Assembly: GCF_041449215.1 (NCBI RefSeq)
Contig: NZ_JBGNFV010000001.1
Coordinates: 2,269,001-2,333,000 of the forward strand
Origin: Roseivirga sp. BDSF3-8
Lineage (GTDB): Bacteria; Bacteroidota; Bacteroidia; Cytophagales; Cyclobacteriaceae
Length of the DNA stretch: 64,000 bases
Direction: 5' to 3'
Of the stretch, positions 24,850-33,483 are shown one piece after another. Position 1 is the first letter of the stretch; each line of letters begins with the position of its first letter. The position numbers and the translations under genes are program-made. Below the pieces are notes generated by a model that did not search any database, was not told where the DNA came from, and saw only the letters and a list, made by a program, of their open reading frames with translations.

Positions 24850-25824
24850 ATGCGAGAATCGGCATTTGTAAAGCAAAATCTCGATCGATGGCAGGCCTCT
24901 GAAAAGTTGATAGAAGATAAGCAGGCCATACACCCTGATAAGGTGGCCGAACTCTATATCAAACTAACTGACGATCTTGCCTTTGCAAAATCTCACTTTC
25001 CTAAGGCTAAGACTACCTCCTACCTTAACGAACTTACCTCCAGGTTCCATCATAATATCTATCGTAATAAAAAAGAAAAGGGGAGTAGGTTTATCACTTT
25101 TTGGAAGTATGAAGTTCCTCTCGCTTTTGCCGAATCGTATAAAGAAGTATTGTACAGCTTCCTGTTTTTTGCAGCAGGCACATTAATCGGGGTGCTCAGT
25201 ACACTAGGAGATGAGTCCTTTATCAGGGTTATACTAGGAGACGTATACGTAGATCATACCCTGGAGAATATCAGTAACGGCGACCCTCTGGGAATTTATG
25301 GTGAAAGCGGCCAGGTCAGCATGTTTTTCTCAATTACCATCAATAATATAGCCGTCAGTTTTAATGCCTTTGTACGGGGGATTATTTTCACAGTAGGAGC
25401 CGTTTACATAATTTTCAGTAATGGCATAATGCTTGGAGCCTTTTTTACTATGTTTTTTCAGCATGGTTTGCTGAGCGATAGCCTCTTAGTCGTGCTTTTA
25501 CATGGTACTATAGAGCTTTCAGCAATTGTACTGGCGGGTGGTGCAGGTATCGTTTTGGGTAACAGCCTACTATTTCCCGGAACTTACTCCCGGGTGGTTT
25601 CTCTAAAAAAAGGGGCTAAAAAGGGCCTGAAAATGATTGTAGGATTAATTCCCTTCTTCATCATAGCAGGGTTTATAGAGTCCTTTATCACCCGTTATAC
25701 CCACTGGCATTGGGCAGGTAAGCTATCCATCATAATTATCTCGCTATTTATTCTCATTTATTATTTCTTTGTTCTCCCTTATAACCTAAAGAACAGAAAA
25801 GATGCAGGAGAGACCCAGGATTAA
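24850..25824 (+). CDS. Stage II sporulation protein M-like membrane protein (SpoIIM/DUF95)
   Basis: From ATG 24850 the protein has 324 residues and starts MRESAFVKQNLDRWQ, the usual start of this family. A soluble helical N-terminus (about 95 residues) is followed by a membrane part with about six segments, including the HGTIELSAIVLAGGAGIVLG stretch typical of the SpoIIM fold. This organism need not sporulate; such proteins accompany MoxR/DUF58 clusters widely. An upstream GTG at 24817 is rejected because it falls inside the dyad. It overlaps the next gene by 23 bases. Confidence 0.9.
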   Translation: MRESAFVKQNLDRWQASEKLIEDKQAIHPDKVAELYIKLTDDLAFAKSHFPKAKTTSYLNELTSRFHHNIYRNKKEKGSRFITFWKYEVPLAFAESYKEVLYSFLFFAAGTLIGVLSTLGDESFIRVILGDVYVDHTLENISNGDPLGIYGESGQVSMFFSITINNIAVSFNAFVRGIIFTVGAVYIIFSNGIMLGAFFTMFFQHGLLSDSLLVVLLHGTIELSAIVLAGGAGIVLGNSLLFPGTYSRVVSLKKGAKKGLKMIVGLIPFFIIAGFIESFITRYTHWHWAGKLSIIIISLFILIYYFFVLPYNLKNRKDAGETQD

Positions 25825-26686
25825 ACTCTTCGAAGAGAGAGACTTTGGACAGAAGTTCAGTGCGGCTTTCTCATTTATAGGCCGTGAAGCAAAACCATTG
25901 CTACATGTCCTCGCCCGGTTTGTAGGTGTTCCTCTGTTGCTCCTTGCTTTACTAGGAGGTCTCAATACAGCCTTTCAGTTGGAGGTAATAGCATCCTATC
26001 CAAATGATTATGGCATGGGGCCAATGATATTTGTGATATACTTTTTATCACTGGTCGTATTCACCATAATGGTATGCGTAGTGGCCGGATATATGAAGGT
26101 CTACTCATCACTGAGTGAACCTGGCGAAAAGGTGTCAGGAAAGGCAGTATGGCACGTGATTAAAGGAAAACTGATCCCTGTCTTTTTCCTTAATATTGTC
26201 TATTTTCTAATCGTTATAGTAGGTTTCATTTTCCTGATTTTACCTGGTATTTACCTTGCTGTAGCCATGTCATTGTGCCATGTTATTTACATCATGGAGG
26301 ACACCGATATATTTTCCTCTCTCGGGCGTTCTGTAAAACTTGTTAACCAGGAATTCTTCCCAAGCCTTGGTTTTATTTTCATCATGGCCCTACTGGCTGG
26401 TATAATTGGCTCAGTTATACAAGTGCCTGTCTATATTCTTACGGCATTTGTCGGGATGTCATCCGCAATAGGAGAATCTGGTATTGATGTGCCCATATGG
26501 GTCACAACACTTATAGTGGCTATACCCACCGCCCTGGCTTACCTCTCTTATGTGTTAGTTTACCTGGGAAATCTGTTTTTGTATGGAAGCCTCAGAGAAG
26601 CATCCGAAGCCCCAGGCATTATGGACGCTGTAAATAATTTTGGGAAAAGAGAAGAGGACAATAACGAGAACATTGTTTCCTATTAA
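25802..26686 (+). CDS. Polytopic membrane protein of the MoxR cluster
   Basis: Protein of 294 residues with six to seven strongly hydrophobic segments between about residues 30 and 265 and a short charged N-terminus. The pattern FLILPGIYLAVAMSLCHVIY resembles the membrane part of glycerophosphodiester phosphodiesterase-like or DUF975-type proteins, but no catalytic motif is visible. The start lies inside the SpoIIM frame. A gene of this kind is usual at this place in Bacteroidota MoxR clusters. Confidence 0.85.
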   Translation: MQERPRIKLFEERDFGQKFSAAFSFIGREAKPLLHVLARFVGVPLLLLALLGGLNTAFQLEVIASYPNDYGMGPMIFVIYFLSLVVFTIMVCVVAGYMKVYSSLSEPGEKVSGKAVWHVIKGKLIPVFFLNIVYFLIVIVGFIFLILPGIYLAVAMSLCHVIYIMEDTDIFSSLGRSVKLVNQEFFPSLGFIFIMALLAGIIGSVIQVPVYILTAFVGMSSAIGESGIDVPIWVTTLIVAIPTALAYLSYVLVYLGNLFLYGSLREASEAPGIMDAVNNFGKREEDNNENIVSY

Positions 26687-26705
26687 TCTTATTAAGACAC
26701 TCACT

Positions 26706-27419
26706 TTGAGACTCCATCGGATACTATGGCTGGCTATGCTGATAATCCCTATGGTTGCCTCTTTTGCCTCCGGACAAACTGCTGGAGCCACAGCCACTGA
26801 GGTTTCTGCTATTCAAACCCTGCCTGATGAAGCTCTCGAGACCTACCGAAATGATCCGGACTTCATCTATGAAGAAAACGCAAGCGTAGAAGGCCTCTCG
26901 CTGATGGATATTATTCTGCTAAAGATTGCAGAGTGGTTTGCGGGTGCCGCTGAGATTGCCTTTGGCGGTGGTATCGGGACTATTATTTTCACCCTGATAA
27001 TTGTCGCGCTCATTGTTTTCATCATTTCCAAAATGTTTGGATTCGACCTTGGGTTCTTCTACCGGGGTGGTAAAAAATCTTCTGCCATTACCTACAAGGT
27101 GGAAGATGAGAATATTCACGAGATCGATTTTGCTTCTGAGATAGAGGCTGCCATGAAAAATGGCCATTACAGGAAAGTGATAAGGCTCATTTATCTGCAT
27201 ATGCTAAAAGAACTCAGCGATAAAGAGCGTATAAACTGGAAGCCACATAAAACCAATGCCGATTATTTGAGAGAAATGAGGGTAGATCCACTGGCATCCG
27301 ATTTTGAAACCCTCAACTATTACTTTGTCTATAGCTGGTACGGTGACTTCGATGTTAACCTGGCCCAGGTGGAAAGGGTACGGTCTGTGTTTGATCATAT
27401 GAAAAAATCGCTCGCATAA
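26706..27419 (+). CDS. DUF4129 domain-containing membrane protein
   Basis: A signal or anchor at the N-terminus is followed by an extracytoplasmic region of about 65 residues, a transmembrane segment (FTLIIVALIVFIISKMFG) and a cytoplasmic C-terminal DUF4129 domain. That domain has IRLIYLHMLKELSDKERINW and a conserved NYYFVYSWYG end. There is no clear ATG start: TTG 26706 gives a clean signal peptide (MRLHRILWLAMLIIP), TTG 26640 a longer form overlapping the previous gene, and ATG 26736 a form starting within the hydrophobic core. DUF4129 is a standard partner of DUF58 and MoxR genes. Confidence 0.82.
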   Translation: MRLHRILWLAMLIIPMVASFASGQTAGATATEVSAIQTLPDEALETYRNDPDFIYEENASVEGLSLMDIILLKIAEWFAGAAEIAFGGGIGTIIFTLIIVALIVFIISKMFGFDLGFFYRGGKKSSAITYKVEDENIHEIDFASEIEAAMKNGHYRKVIRLIYLHMLKELSDKERINWKPHKTNADYLREMRVDPLASDFETLNYYFVYSWYGDFDVNLAQVERVRSVFDHMKKSLA

Positions 27420-27421
27420 AG

Positions 27422-28642
27422 ATGAAAAACCACCGTTATCTCATATGGATGGGCCTTATCATCGGCGGGTTTATAGCATTTACCTATGCTCTGCCGCAAA
27501 AACAGGACTGGCGTAAGACCTTCAAAACTGATCATAAGATACCCTTTGGTACCTATGTTTTTTATGATCTGGTCGATGATATTCTCGAGCCCGACACGCT
27601 CATACACACCCGGGGATCTATAAGTCAGGTATTTAACGAAATGACTCAGGATGACCCTGTGGCAATGATTTTAATTTCTAAAGAGTTCGTTACTACCGGG
27701 CTGGAAAATGAGGAAATCCTAAGGCGTGCCAGGAAGGGGAATCACTTTTTTATTTCAGCCGAATTGTTCCGGGGTGGTCTTTTAGATAGCCTTGGCATTT
27801 CTGAAAATATCTTTATGAACATTGATATTTGGGAAGGGGAGGAGAGTGATAACCCAACACCGGCCAGTGTTATGCGAAATGGTCGCCTGGATGTTATTTC
27901 TACCCATCCGGGTATGCAAGGAGAGTTCTCCTTCAGGGAGCAGCAAACCCCTACCTTATTCCGCCTGGATAGCACTGCTAATGTAAATGTATGGGCCACT
28001 TCTAATCTCGATGAATACGCAGTTCTGGTAAATTGCCCTGTGGGTAAAGGATCAATTACCCTTTCAGCCAGCCCATTGGCCCTTACTAACTACAATATTC
28101 TAAAGGAGGACAACCATAAGTTTGCCTCACTTGCTCTGGCAGGATTACCCTCATCAGCCACGGTAGTGTACAATACGCACTACCTCATGGGAGGCTCACA
28201 GGCAAATACGAGTATGCTGCGCTATGTTAAAGATCGGGTTTCCCTCCGGTACACATGGTATCTGGCATTGATCCTGCTTATTCTCTTCGCATTCTTTAAT
28301 TCCAAACGCAGGCAGAGGATAATTCCGGTTATGGAGCCACCCAAAAACACCAGTCTTGAATTTACAGAGACCATAGGGAGGCTCTATTACCAGCGAAGAG
28401 ACCACGCCAACCTGGCATTAAAAAAGACCGAGTTTCTATTGGACTACATTCGGACAAAGTACTACTTGGATACCTCCAGGCTGGATGCTGCTTTTGAGGA
28501 CAGGCTTCAGAAGAAAAGTGGTAAGCCTAAGAGTGAGATCAAAGCGCTGGTTGCCGAAGTAAACAGATTCAGAAATACCTTAGTGATAGATCAGGGGGGC
28601 TTGCTCTCTCTTAACAACAAGATCGAAAGATTCTATAACTAG
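27422..28642 (+). CDS. DUF4350 domain-containing membrane protein
   Basis: Protein of 406 residues with an N-terminal anchor (about residues 7-25), an extracytoplasmic alpha/beta DUF4350 domain of about 200 residues related to glutamine-amidotransferase-like folds, a second membrane segment near residue 285 (WYLALILLILFAFFN) and a cytoplasmic helical tail. The gap to the upstream DUF4129 gene is two bases and to the MoxR gene seven. Function unknown; it is a constant member of this gene cluster. Confidence 0.86.
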   Translation: MKNHRYLIWMGLIIGGFIAFTYALPQKQDWRKTFKTDHKIPFGTYVFYDLVDDILEPDTLIHTRGSISQVFNEMTQDDPVAMILISKEFVTTGLENEEILRRARKGNHFFISAELFRGGLLDSLGISENIFMNIDIWEGEESDNPTPASVMRNGRLDVISTHPGMQGEFSFREQQTPTLFRLDSTANVNVWATSNLDEYAVLVNCPVGKGSITLSASPLALTNYNILKEDNHKFASLALAGLPSSATVVYNTHYLMGGSQANTSMLRYVKDRVSLRYTWYLALILLILFAFFNSKRRQRIIPVMEPPKNTSLEFTETIGRLYYQRRDHANLALKKTEFLLDYIRTKYYLDTSRLDAAFEDRLQKKSGKPKSEIKALVAEVNRFRNTLVIDQGGLLSLNNKIERFYN

Positions 28643-28649
28643 AGAAAAC

Positions 28650-29627
28650 ATGGAAAATGAGATATTCGATAGCCGGTTAGACCTTTCCGGTCTCAGTGAA
28701 GCTGTCAGTAGAATACGTCTGGAAGTAGGCAAGGTCATAGTAGGCCAGGACCAGATGGTAGATTTATTACTTACCGCCCTGCTGGCTGATGGACATGTAC
28801 TTATCGAGGGGGTTCCCGGAGTAGCCAAAACCCTCACCAGTAAAGTGCTTGCACGTATTCTTAATGTGGACTTTAGCCGTATTCAGTTCACTCCTGATCT
28901 CATGCCTTCCGATATTCTTGGTACCAGCGTGTTCAATATGAAAGAGGGCACTTTCAGCTATCGCAAGGGGCCGGTATTTACCAATATCCTTCTCATTGAT
29001 GAGATAAACCGCTCTCCTGCTAAAACCCAAGCTGCCCTATTTGAGGTAATGGAAGAGCGTCAGGTAACAGCTGATGGGGAAACACTCCCATTCCAGGAAC
29101 CATTTATGGTAGTAGCTACCCAGAACCCCATCGAACAGGAAGGCACCTACAGACTGCCGGAAGCCCAACTGGATCGTTTCCTCTTTAAAATAGAGGTAGG
29201 TTACCCGGATGTAGATGATGAGGTAAGCATTCTTAAGAAATTCCACACCGATACCACCGGGGTAAAGCTGGATACGCTCAGTAAGGTATTGAGCGGTGAG
29301 GAAATAGTAAAGTACCGCCAGATCACCAGGGAGATCCACGTAAGCGACGAGGTTTTTAAATACATTGCCAGCCTTGTTTCCGATACCAGAGGACATCATG
29401 ATCTTTACCTGGGCGCTTCGCCCAGAGCCTCCCTGGCTATACTTGCCGGTGCCAAAGCGTATGCCGCTATCAGTGGCCGTGATTTTGTCACGCCCGAAGA
29501 TGTGCAATTCATAGCCGCACCCGTATTACGGCACCGTCTTATCCTAACTCCTGAAAAGGAAATGGAAGGGGACTCTGTAGATAAAATTATCGGTCGTATT
29601 ATCGATAAACTGGAAGTGCCAAGGTGA
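28650..29627 (+). CDS. MoxR-family AAA+ ATPase
   Basis: AAA+ ATPase of 325 residues, thought to act as a chaperone activating partner proteins with von Willebrand/DUF58-type domains. Walker A is the variant GVPGVAKTLTSK (residues about 55-66), with Walker B LLIDEINRSPAKTQAALFE and sensor 1 VVATQNPIEQEGTYRLPEAQ. A C-terminal lid domain is present. The last codons overlap the GTG start of the DUF58 gene, so both are made together. Confidence 0.94.
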   Translation: MENEIFDSRLDLSGLSEAVSRIRLEVGKVIVGQDQMVDLLLTALLADGHVLIEGVPGVAKTLTSKVLARILNVDFSRIQFTPDLMPSDILGTSVFNMKEGTFSYRKGPVFTNILLIDEINRSPAKTQAALFEVMEERQVTADGETLPFQEPFMVVATQNPIEQEGTYRLPEAQLDRFLFKIEVGYPDVDDEVSILKKFHTDTTGVKLDTLSKVLSGEEIVKYRQITREIHVSDEVFKYIASLVSDTRGHHDLYLGASPRASLAILAGAKAYAAISGRDFVTPEDVQFIAAPVLRHRLILTPEKEMEGDSVDKIIGRIIDKLEVPR

Positions 29628-30958
29628 TCAGTTTTTTAAGGACATCGTACACTTCTAACCGCTTTTACCTTGTAGGAGGAGCCCTTGCCGGACTGTTCCT
29701 GCTGGGCCATTTCTTTGCGCCCTTGCTCTACATAGGCAGGGTGTTGCTGCTTGTTTATCTCGTGCTTATAGTACTGGATTTGCTTATGATTTATTCCTTG
29801 AAGAATGGTGTCGAAGCAGTGCGAGTAGCCCCCGATAAGCTCAGTAACGGTGATGATAATTCTATCCGCATAGAGCTTCATAACTATTATTCATTCAGGG
29901 TTACAGGAGGTATTGTCGATGAGATCCCCCACCAGTTTCAGAAGCGGGATGTAAACTTTAGCTACAGTATCAAGGCGGGTGAAGAAAAAGAAATTCGGTA
30001 TACCCTGCATCCCGTGAAAAGAGGCGTGTATAGCTTCGGAGCTGTTAACGTTTTTGCCTCCGGCCCGGTTGGTTTTTTCCGGCGCAGGTACCGCTACGAT
30101 TATGGCAAAGAAGTAGCCGTATATCCCTCCTATATACAAATGCGGAAGTATGAGTTGCTGGCTATATCCAATCAACTGGTGGATTCAGGCATAAAAAAAA
30201 TCCGCCGGATTGGCCATAACATGGAATTTGAGCAGATCAAAGACTATGTCCCTGGTGATGATTTCCGCACTATTAACTGGAAGGCCACCGCGAGGCGTAG
30301 TCAGCTCATGGTTAATAACTATACCGATGAGCGATCACAGCATATTTATGCTGTAATAGATAAGGGGAGGTTAATGAAAAGCCCCTTCAAAGGCATGACC
30401 CTCCTGGACTACGCTATTAATGCCAGCCTGGCCATCACAAATATTGCCATCAAAAAAGATGATAAGGCAGGCCTGGTGACTTATGAATCAACGGTAGACC
30501 AGATCATTCCCGCCAGTAAGCGTAATGTCCAGATGAAGCTTATTAACGAAGCCTTGTATCATCAGGAAACCAGCTTTATGGAATCGGATCTGGGAAGAGT
30601 AACTGTTCAGCTTCTACGAAAACTTAACCAGAGAAGCCTGTTGCTATTCTTTACCAACTTTGAGAGCATTGTTTCCATGGAGAGGCAGCTGTCTCACCTT
30701 CGGCGGCTAGCCCACTCCCATCTTGTGGTTTGCATCTTTTTTGAAAACACAGAACTGACCGGCTTGCTCAATAGTACCCCCAAGAATCTGGAGCAAGTGT
30801 ACATCAAGACAATTGGCGAGAAATTTGTACTGGAAAAGAAGCAAATAGTAAAAGAACTAAATAAAATAGGCGTTCATGCCGTATTAACACCTCCGGAAAA
30901 CCTGACTGTTCAAACTGTAAACAAGTATCTGGAGTTAAAGGCGAGAGGTCTTATTTAA
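29624..30958 (+). CDS. DUF58 domain-containing protein
   Basis: Protein of 444 residues that starts at a GTG overlapping the moxR-type stop. Two N-terminal hydrophobic helices (about 15-55) are followed by a beta-sandwich-like region. The DUF58 core has FEQIKDYVPGDDFRTINWKA near residue 205, the family hallmark. The C-terminal part resembles a von Willebrand A domain, with IYAVIDKGRLM near residue 240 as the degenerate metal site. MoxR and DUF58 are believed to work as a pair, but the target in this group is not known. Confidence 0.92.
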   Translation: MISFLRTSYTSNRFYLVGGALAGLFLLGHFFAPLLYIGRVLLLVYLVLIVLDLLMIYSLKNGVEAVRVAPDKLSNGDDNSIRIELHNYYSFRVTGGIVDEIPHQFQKRDVNFSYSIKAGEEKEIRYTLHPVKRGVYSFGAVNVFASGPVGFFRRRYRYDYGKEVAVYPSYIQMRKYELLAISNQLVDSGIKKIRRIGHNMEFEQIKDYVPGDDFRTINWKATARRSQLMVNNYTDERSQHIYAVIDKGRLMKSPFKGMTLLDYAINASLAITNIAIKKDDKAGLVTYESTVDQIIPASKRNVQMKLINEALYHQETSFMESDLGRVTVQLLRKLNQRSLLLFFTNFESIVSMERQLSHLRRLAHSHLVVCIFFENTELTGLLNSTPKNLEQVYIKTIGEKFVLEKKQIVKELNKIGVHAVLTPPENLTVQTVNKYLELKARGLI

Positions 30959-30962
30959 TCAT

Positions 30963-31793
30963 ATGAAACAATACCTGCTTCTTACCCTGTCACTACTTAC
31001 ATGCGCGCCCCTGCTGGCGCAGGTGCCTGATGTTATGAACTCCGTAAAATACGTGGTCATAGACCCATCATACGGAGAGGAAGACACACTCGATCCATAT
31101 GGGCTGGTATCCCAGGTGTCTGCTACCATGTTGAGTAGCGGATACAAAGTCCTGATGGGTGACCAGTCTAACTGGCCTGCAGAGCTAAAGAAAAACCCCT
31201 GCCTGGCCACCTACGCTACCATAGAAACAGTGCCTCGTATGATAGGTAAGTACCAGGTAATATTTGATTTCGAAGACTGTAACGGAGTGCTTATGTACCG
31301 CGCTAAAGGCGGTGGTTCCGGAAACTCCCCTGCAGATGCCTTTCAGGACGGAGGTTCCTGGGCGCTAAGGAAGCTAAAAGATTTCCAACTGGATTTTCAG
31401 GAAGATAAAGCCAAAAAGTCTAAAAAGAGCAAACGTCTTCAATATGAAAAGGAAGAGCTCGATACCATGATCAATGCCGCCGTAAATCCCTCTATCATCG
31501 GACTGTATCGTGTAGAAGAAGGAGAGGGGGACTTTACCGTAGCCGTTATCCCTATGGAAGATGTGTGGCAGGTAGTCGTTTACGAAGCTGGTAACTACCG
31601 TGCTGAAGAAGGCGAAGTACTGGGCATACTTAAGAAAGCAGACATCAGCGGTGTGTATAATATGATCTGGCACAAATTCACAGGTGAAAAGACCTTGGCA
31701 AAGTGGGATAAAGAGAAGCTGGAAATATCCCAGCCTGCGGGTGCGGGTCAGGCGGCTCCACTAGTCCTGCTAAGGTACATTCCTGAAGATTAG
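30963..31793 (+). CDS. Exported protein of unknown function
   Basis: Protein of 276 residues with a signal peptide (MKQYLLLTLSLLTC, cleavage near LLAQ). The N-terminal half has two beta/alpha units with YVVIDPSYGEEDTLDPYG, and a Gly-rich GGGSGNSPADAF near residue 120. A Lys-rich helix follows, then a C-terminal strand-rich domain. I do not recognise the family. It is four bases after the DUF58 gene on the same strand and may be part of the same transcription unit, though I do not recall it as a usual member of that cluster. Confidence 0.78.
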   Translation: MKQYLLLTLSLLTCAPLLAQVPDVMNSVKYVVIDPSYGEEDTLDPYGLVSQVSATMLSSGYKVLMGDQSNWPAELKKNPCLATYATIETVPRMIGKYQVIFDFEDCNGVLMYRAKGGGSGNSPADAFQDGGSWALRKLKDFQLDFQEDKAKKSKKSKRLQYEKEELDTMINAAVNPSIIGLYRVEEGEGDFTVAVIPMEDVWQVVVYEAGNYRAEEGEVLGILKKADISGVYNMIWHKFTGEKTLAKWDKEKLEISQPAGAGQAAPLVLLRYIPED

Positions 31794-31849
31794 GGAGATT
31801 TCTGAAAATTTATGTGAGGCATCAGGTTTTAAATCTGGTAAATGCTGCG

Positions 31850-31857
31850 TAATTTTG
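31850..31857 (+). promoter_or_regulatory. Candidate -7 promoter element of guaB
   Basis: TAATTTTG matches TAnnTTTG exactly and lies about 30 bases before the chosen guaB ATG. It falls inside the upstream extension of the open frame, which supports starting guaB at 31887 and not at 31842. Confidence 0.5.
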
Positions 31858-31886
31858 ACTGGCAAATAATTACAGGGTTATTTGCT

Positions 31887-33356
31887 ATGAACCACGACAC
31901 TTCCTTTTTCATTAAAGAGGCGCTCACTTACGATGATGTCCTCTTAATTCCCGGTTATTCCGAAGTTCTACCCCGCGATACCACCACCCCCACGCGGCTA
32001 ACTCGCAATATCAATCTCAATATTCCACTGGTATCTGCTGCTATGGATACAGTGACTGAGGCAGATCTTGCAATAGCCATGGCCCTTGAGGGTGGGTTGG
32101 GCTTTATTCATAAGAACATGAGCACCGAGCGTCAGGCCGATCAGGTTCGTAAGGTTAAGCGCTCGCAGAGTGGGATGATATTGGATCCCATTACGCTCAA
32201 TGAAAATGCGGCTGTTTCTGATGCAGTCAAAATCATGAAAGAGCATAAGATCGGGGGAATCCCTGTTACTGATGCTGAGGGTAAACTGGTAGGTATCGTG
32301 ACCAACCGAGATCTCCGGTTCCAGAAGGATCTTGGGGCACGCGTCTCTTCCGTTATGACCAGTAATAACCTCATTACGGCCAAGCCTGGCATAACCCTGG
32401 AGGAAGCAGAGGACATTCTTAAGCAATATAAAATAGAGAAACTGCCTATTGTAGATAAAGAGGGCAGGCTTTCCGGGCTTATTACTTACAAGGATATTCT
32501 CAAAAACATAGACAGGCCCAACGCCTGCAAGGACAAGTACGGGCGCCTGCGCGTGGGGGCTGCAGTAGGTGTGACCCCTGATCTCATAGAAAGAATTGAA
32601 GCCCTGAAAAACGCAGGTGTTGATGTGGTAAGCATTGACACAGCACATGGACATAGCAAAGGGGTAATAGAGGCAGCCAAACGTGTGAAAGCAAAATTTC
32701 CCGACCTTGAACTTATAGTAGGTAACGTGGCTACGGGTGATGCCGCCAAAGCCCTGGCTGATGCGGGTGCCGATGCCGTTAAGGTAGGAGTAGGGCCGGG
32801 AAGTATTTGTACCACCCGTATTATAGCCGGTGTAGGCGTACCCCAGCTCTCTGCCGTCATCGACTGTTACCTTGCACTTAAAGATACCGATGTGCCTATA
32901 ATTGCCGATGGGGGTATTCGCTTTAGTGGTGATGTGGTAAAAGCCCTGGCCGGTGGTGCCAGCTCAGTAATGATCGGCTCACTCCTTGCAGGTACAGAAG
33001 AGGCCCCCGGAGACATTATTCTGCTGGAGGGACGTAAATATAAATCATACCGTGGTATGGGTTCTCTGGAGGCTATGGATGATGGCAGTAAGGACCGCTA
33101 TTTCCAGGACGCCGAAGACGATATTAAGAAGCTTGTACCAGAGGGCATCGTAGGACGTGTTCCGTATAAAGGGCTCGTCTCAGAAGTGCTTTACCAGCTT
33201 ACCGGAGGCCTGCGCGCCGGTATGGGATATTGTGGTGCTGCTACGGTTGATGACCTTAAGCAGGCAAAGTTTGTCAAGATCACCGCTGCAGGTGTGGCAG
33301 AGAGCCACCCTCACGATATTACCATTACCCGTGAGGCGCCTAACTATAGCCGCTAA
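31887..33356 (+). CDS. guaB: IMP dehydrogenase
   Basis: Oxidises IMP to XMP with NAD, the committed step to GMP. From ATG 31887 the protein has 489 residues. The N-terminal barrel segment [20 protein letters not shown] is diagnostic. Two CBS domains occupy about residues 95-210. The catalytic loop GPGSICTTR holds the active-site Cys, and the flap has the RYFQ motif ([10 protein letters not shown]). It has its own promoter and a terminator on the other side, so it is monocistronic. Confidence 0.96.
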   Translation: MNHDTSFFIKEALTYDDVLLIPGYSEVLPRDTTTPTRLTRNINLNIPLVSAAMDTVTEADLAIAMALEGGLGFIHKNMSTERQADQVRKVKRSQSGMILDPITLNENAAVSDAVKIMKEHKIGGIPVTDAEGKLVGIVTNRDLRFQKDLGARVSSVMTSNNLITAKPGITLEEAEDILKQYKIEKLPIVDKEGRLSGLITYKDILKNIDRPNACKDKYGRLRVGAAVGVTPDLIERIEALKNAGVDVVSIDTAHGHSKGVIEAAKRVKAKFPDLELIVGNVATGDAAKALADAGADAVKVGVGPGSICTTRIIAGVGVPQLSAVIDCYLALKDTDVPIIADGGIRFSGDVVKALAGGASSVMIGSLLAGTEEAPGDIILLEGRKYKSYRGMGSLEAMDDGSKDRYFQDAEDDIKKLVPEGIVGRVPYKGLVSEVLYQLTGGLRAGMGYCGAATVDDLKQAKFVKITAAGVAESHPHDITITREAPNYSR

Positions 33357-33392
33357 TACCTTTCTACTTAAGATTATGCGTATTTGACATAA

Positions 33393-33425
33393 AAAGAGGA
33401 CCATCAGTGGGTGGTCCTCTTTCTT
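33393..33425 (+). terminator. Intrinsic terminator after guaB
   Basis: Stem AAAGAGGACCA / TGGTCCTCTTT (33393-33403 and 33412-33422) with an eight-base loop, followed by a short pyrimidine tract. The U-run is interrupted by C, but the stem is strong. Confidence 0.82.
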
Positions 33426-33483
33426 CATTTCAAGTATTTACTAAATTTAGGCCTCAAAGAGGAACAGAATTAGAATAACACGA

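Noticed and set aside
24850-25824. Reading the SpoIIM-like protein as a sign of sporulation
   Set aside because: SpoIIM-fold proteins accompany MoxR/DUF58 genes in many non-sporulating bacteria, and no other sporulation gene is present. The SpoIIE-like phosphatase also belongs to a general partner-switching module.
33441-33450. CTAAATTTAG palindrome before the phosphatase gene
   Set aside because: Only ten bases and AT-rich; short palindromes like this are expected by chance, and it misses the -7 consensus by one base.
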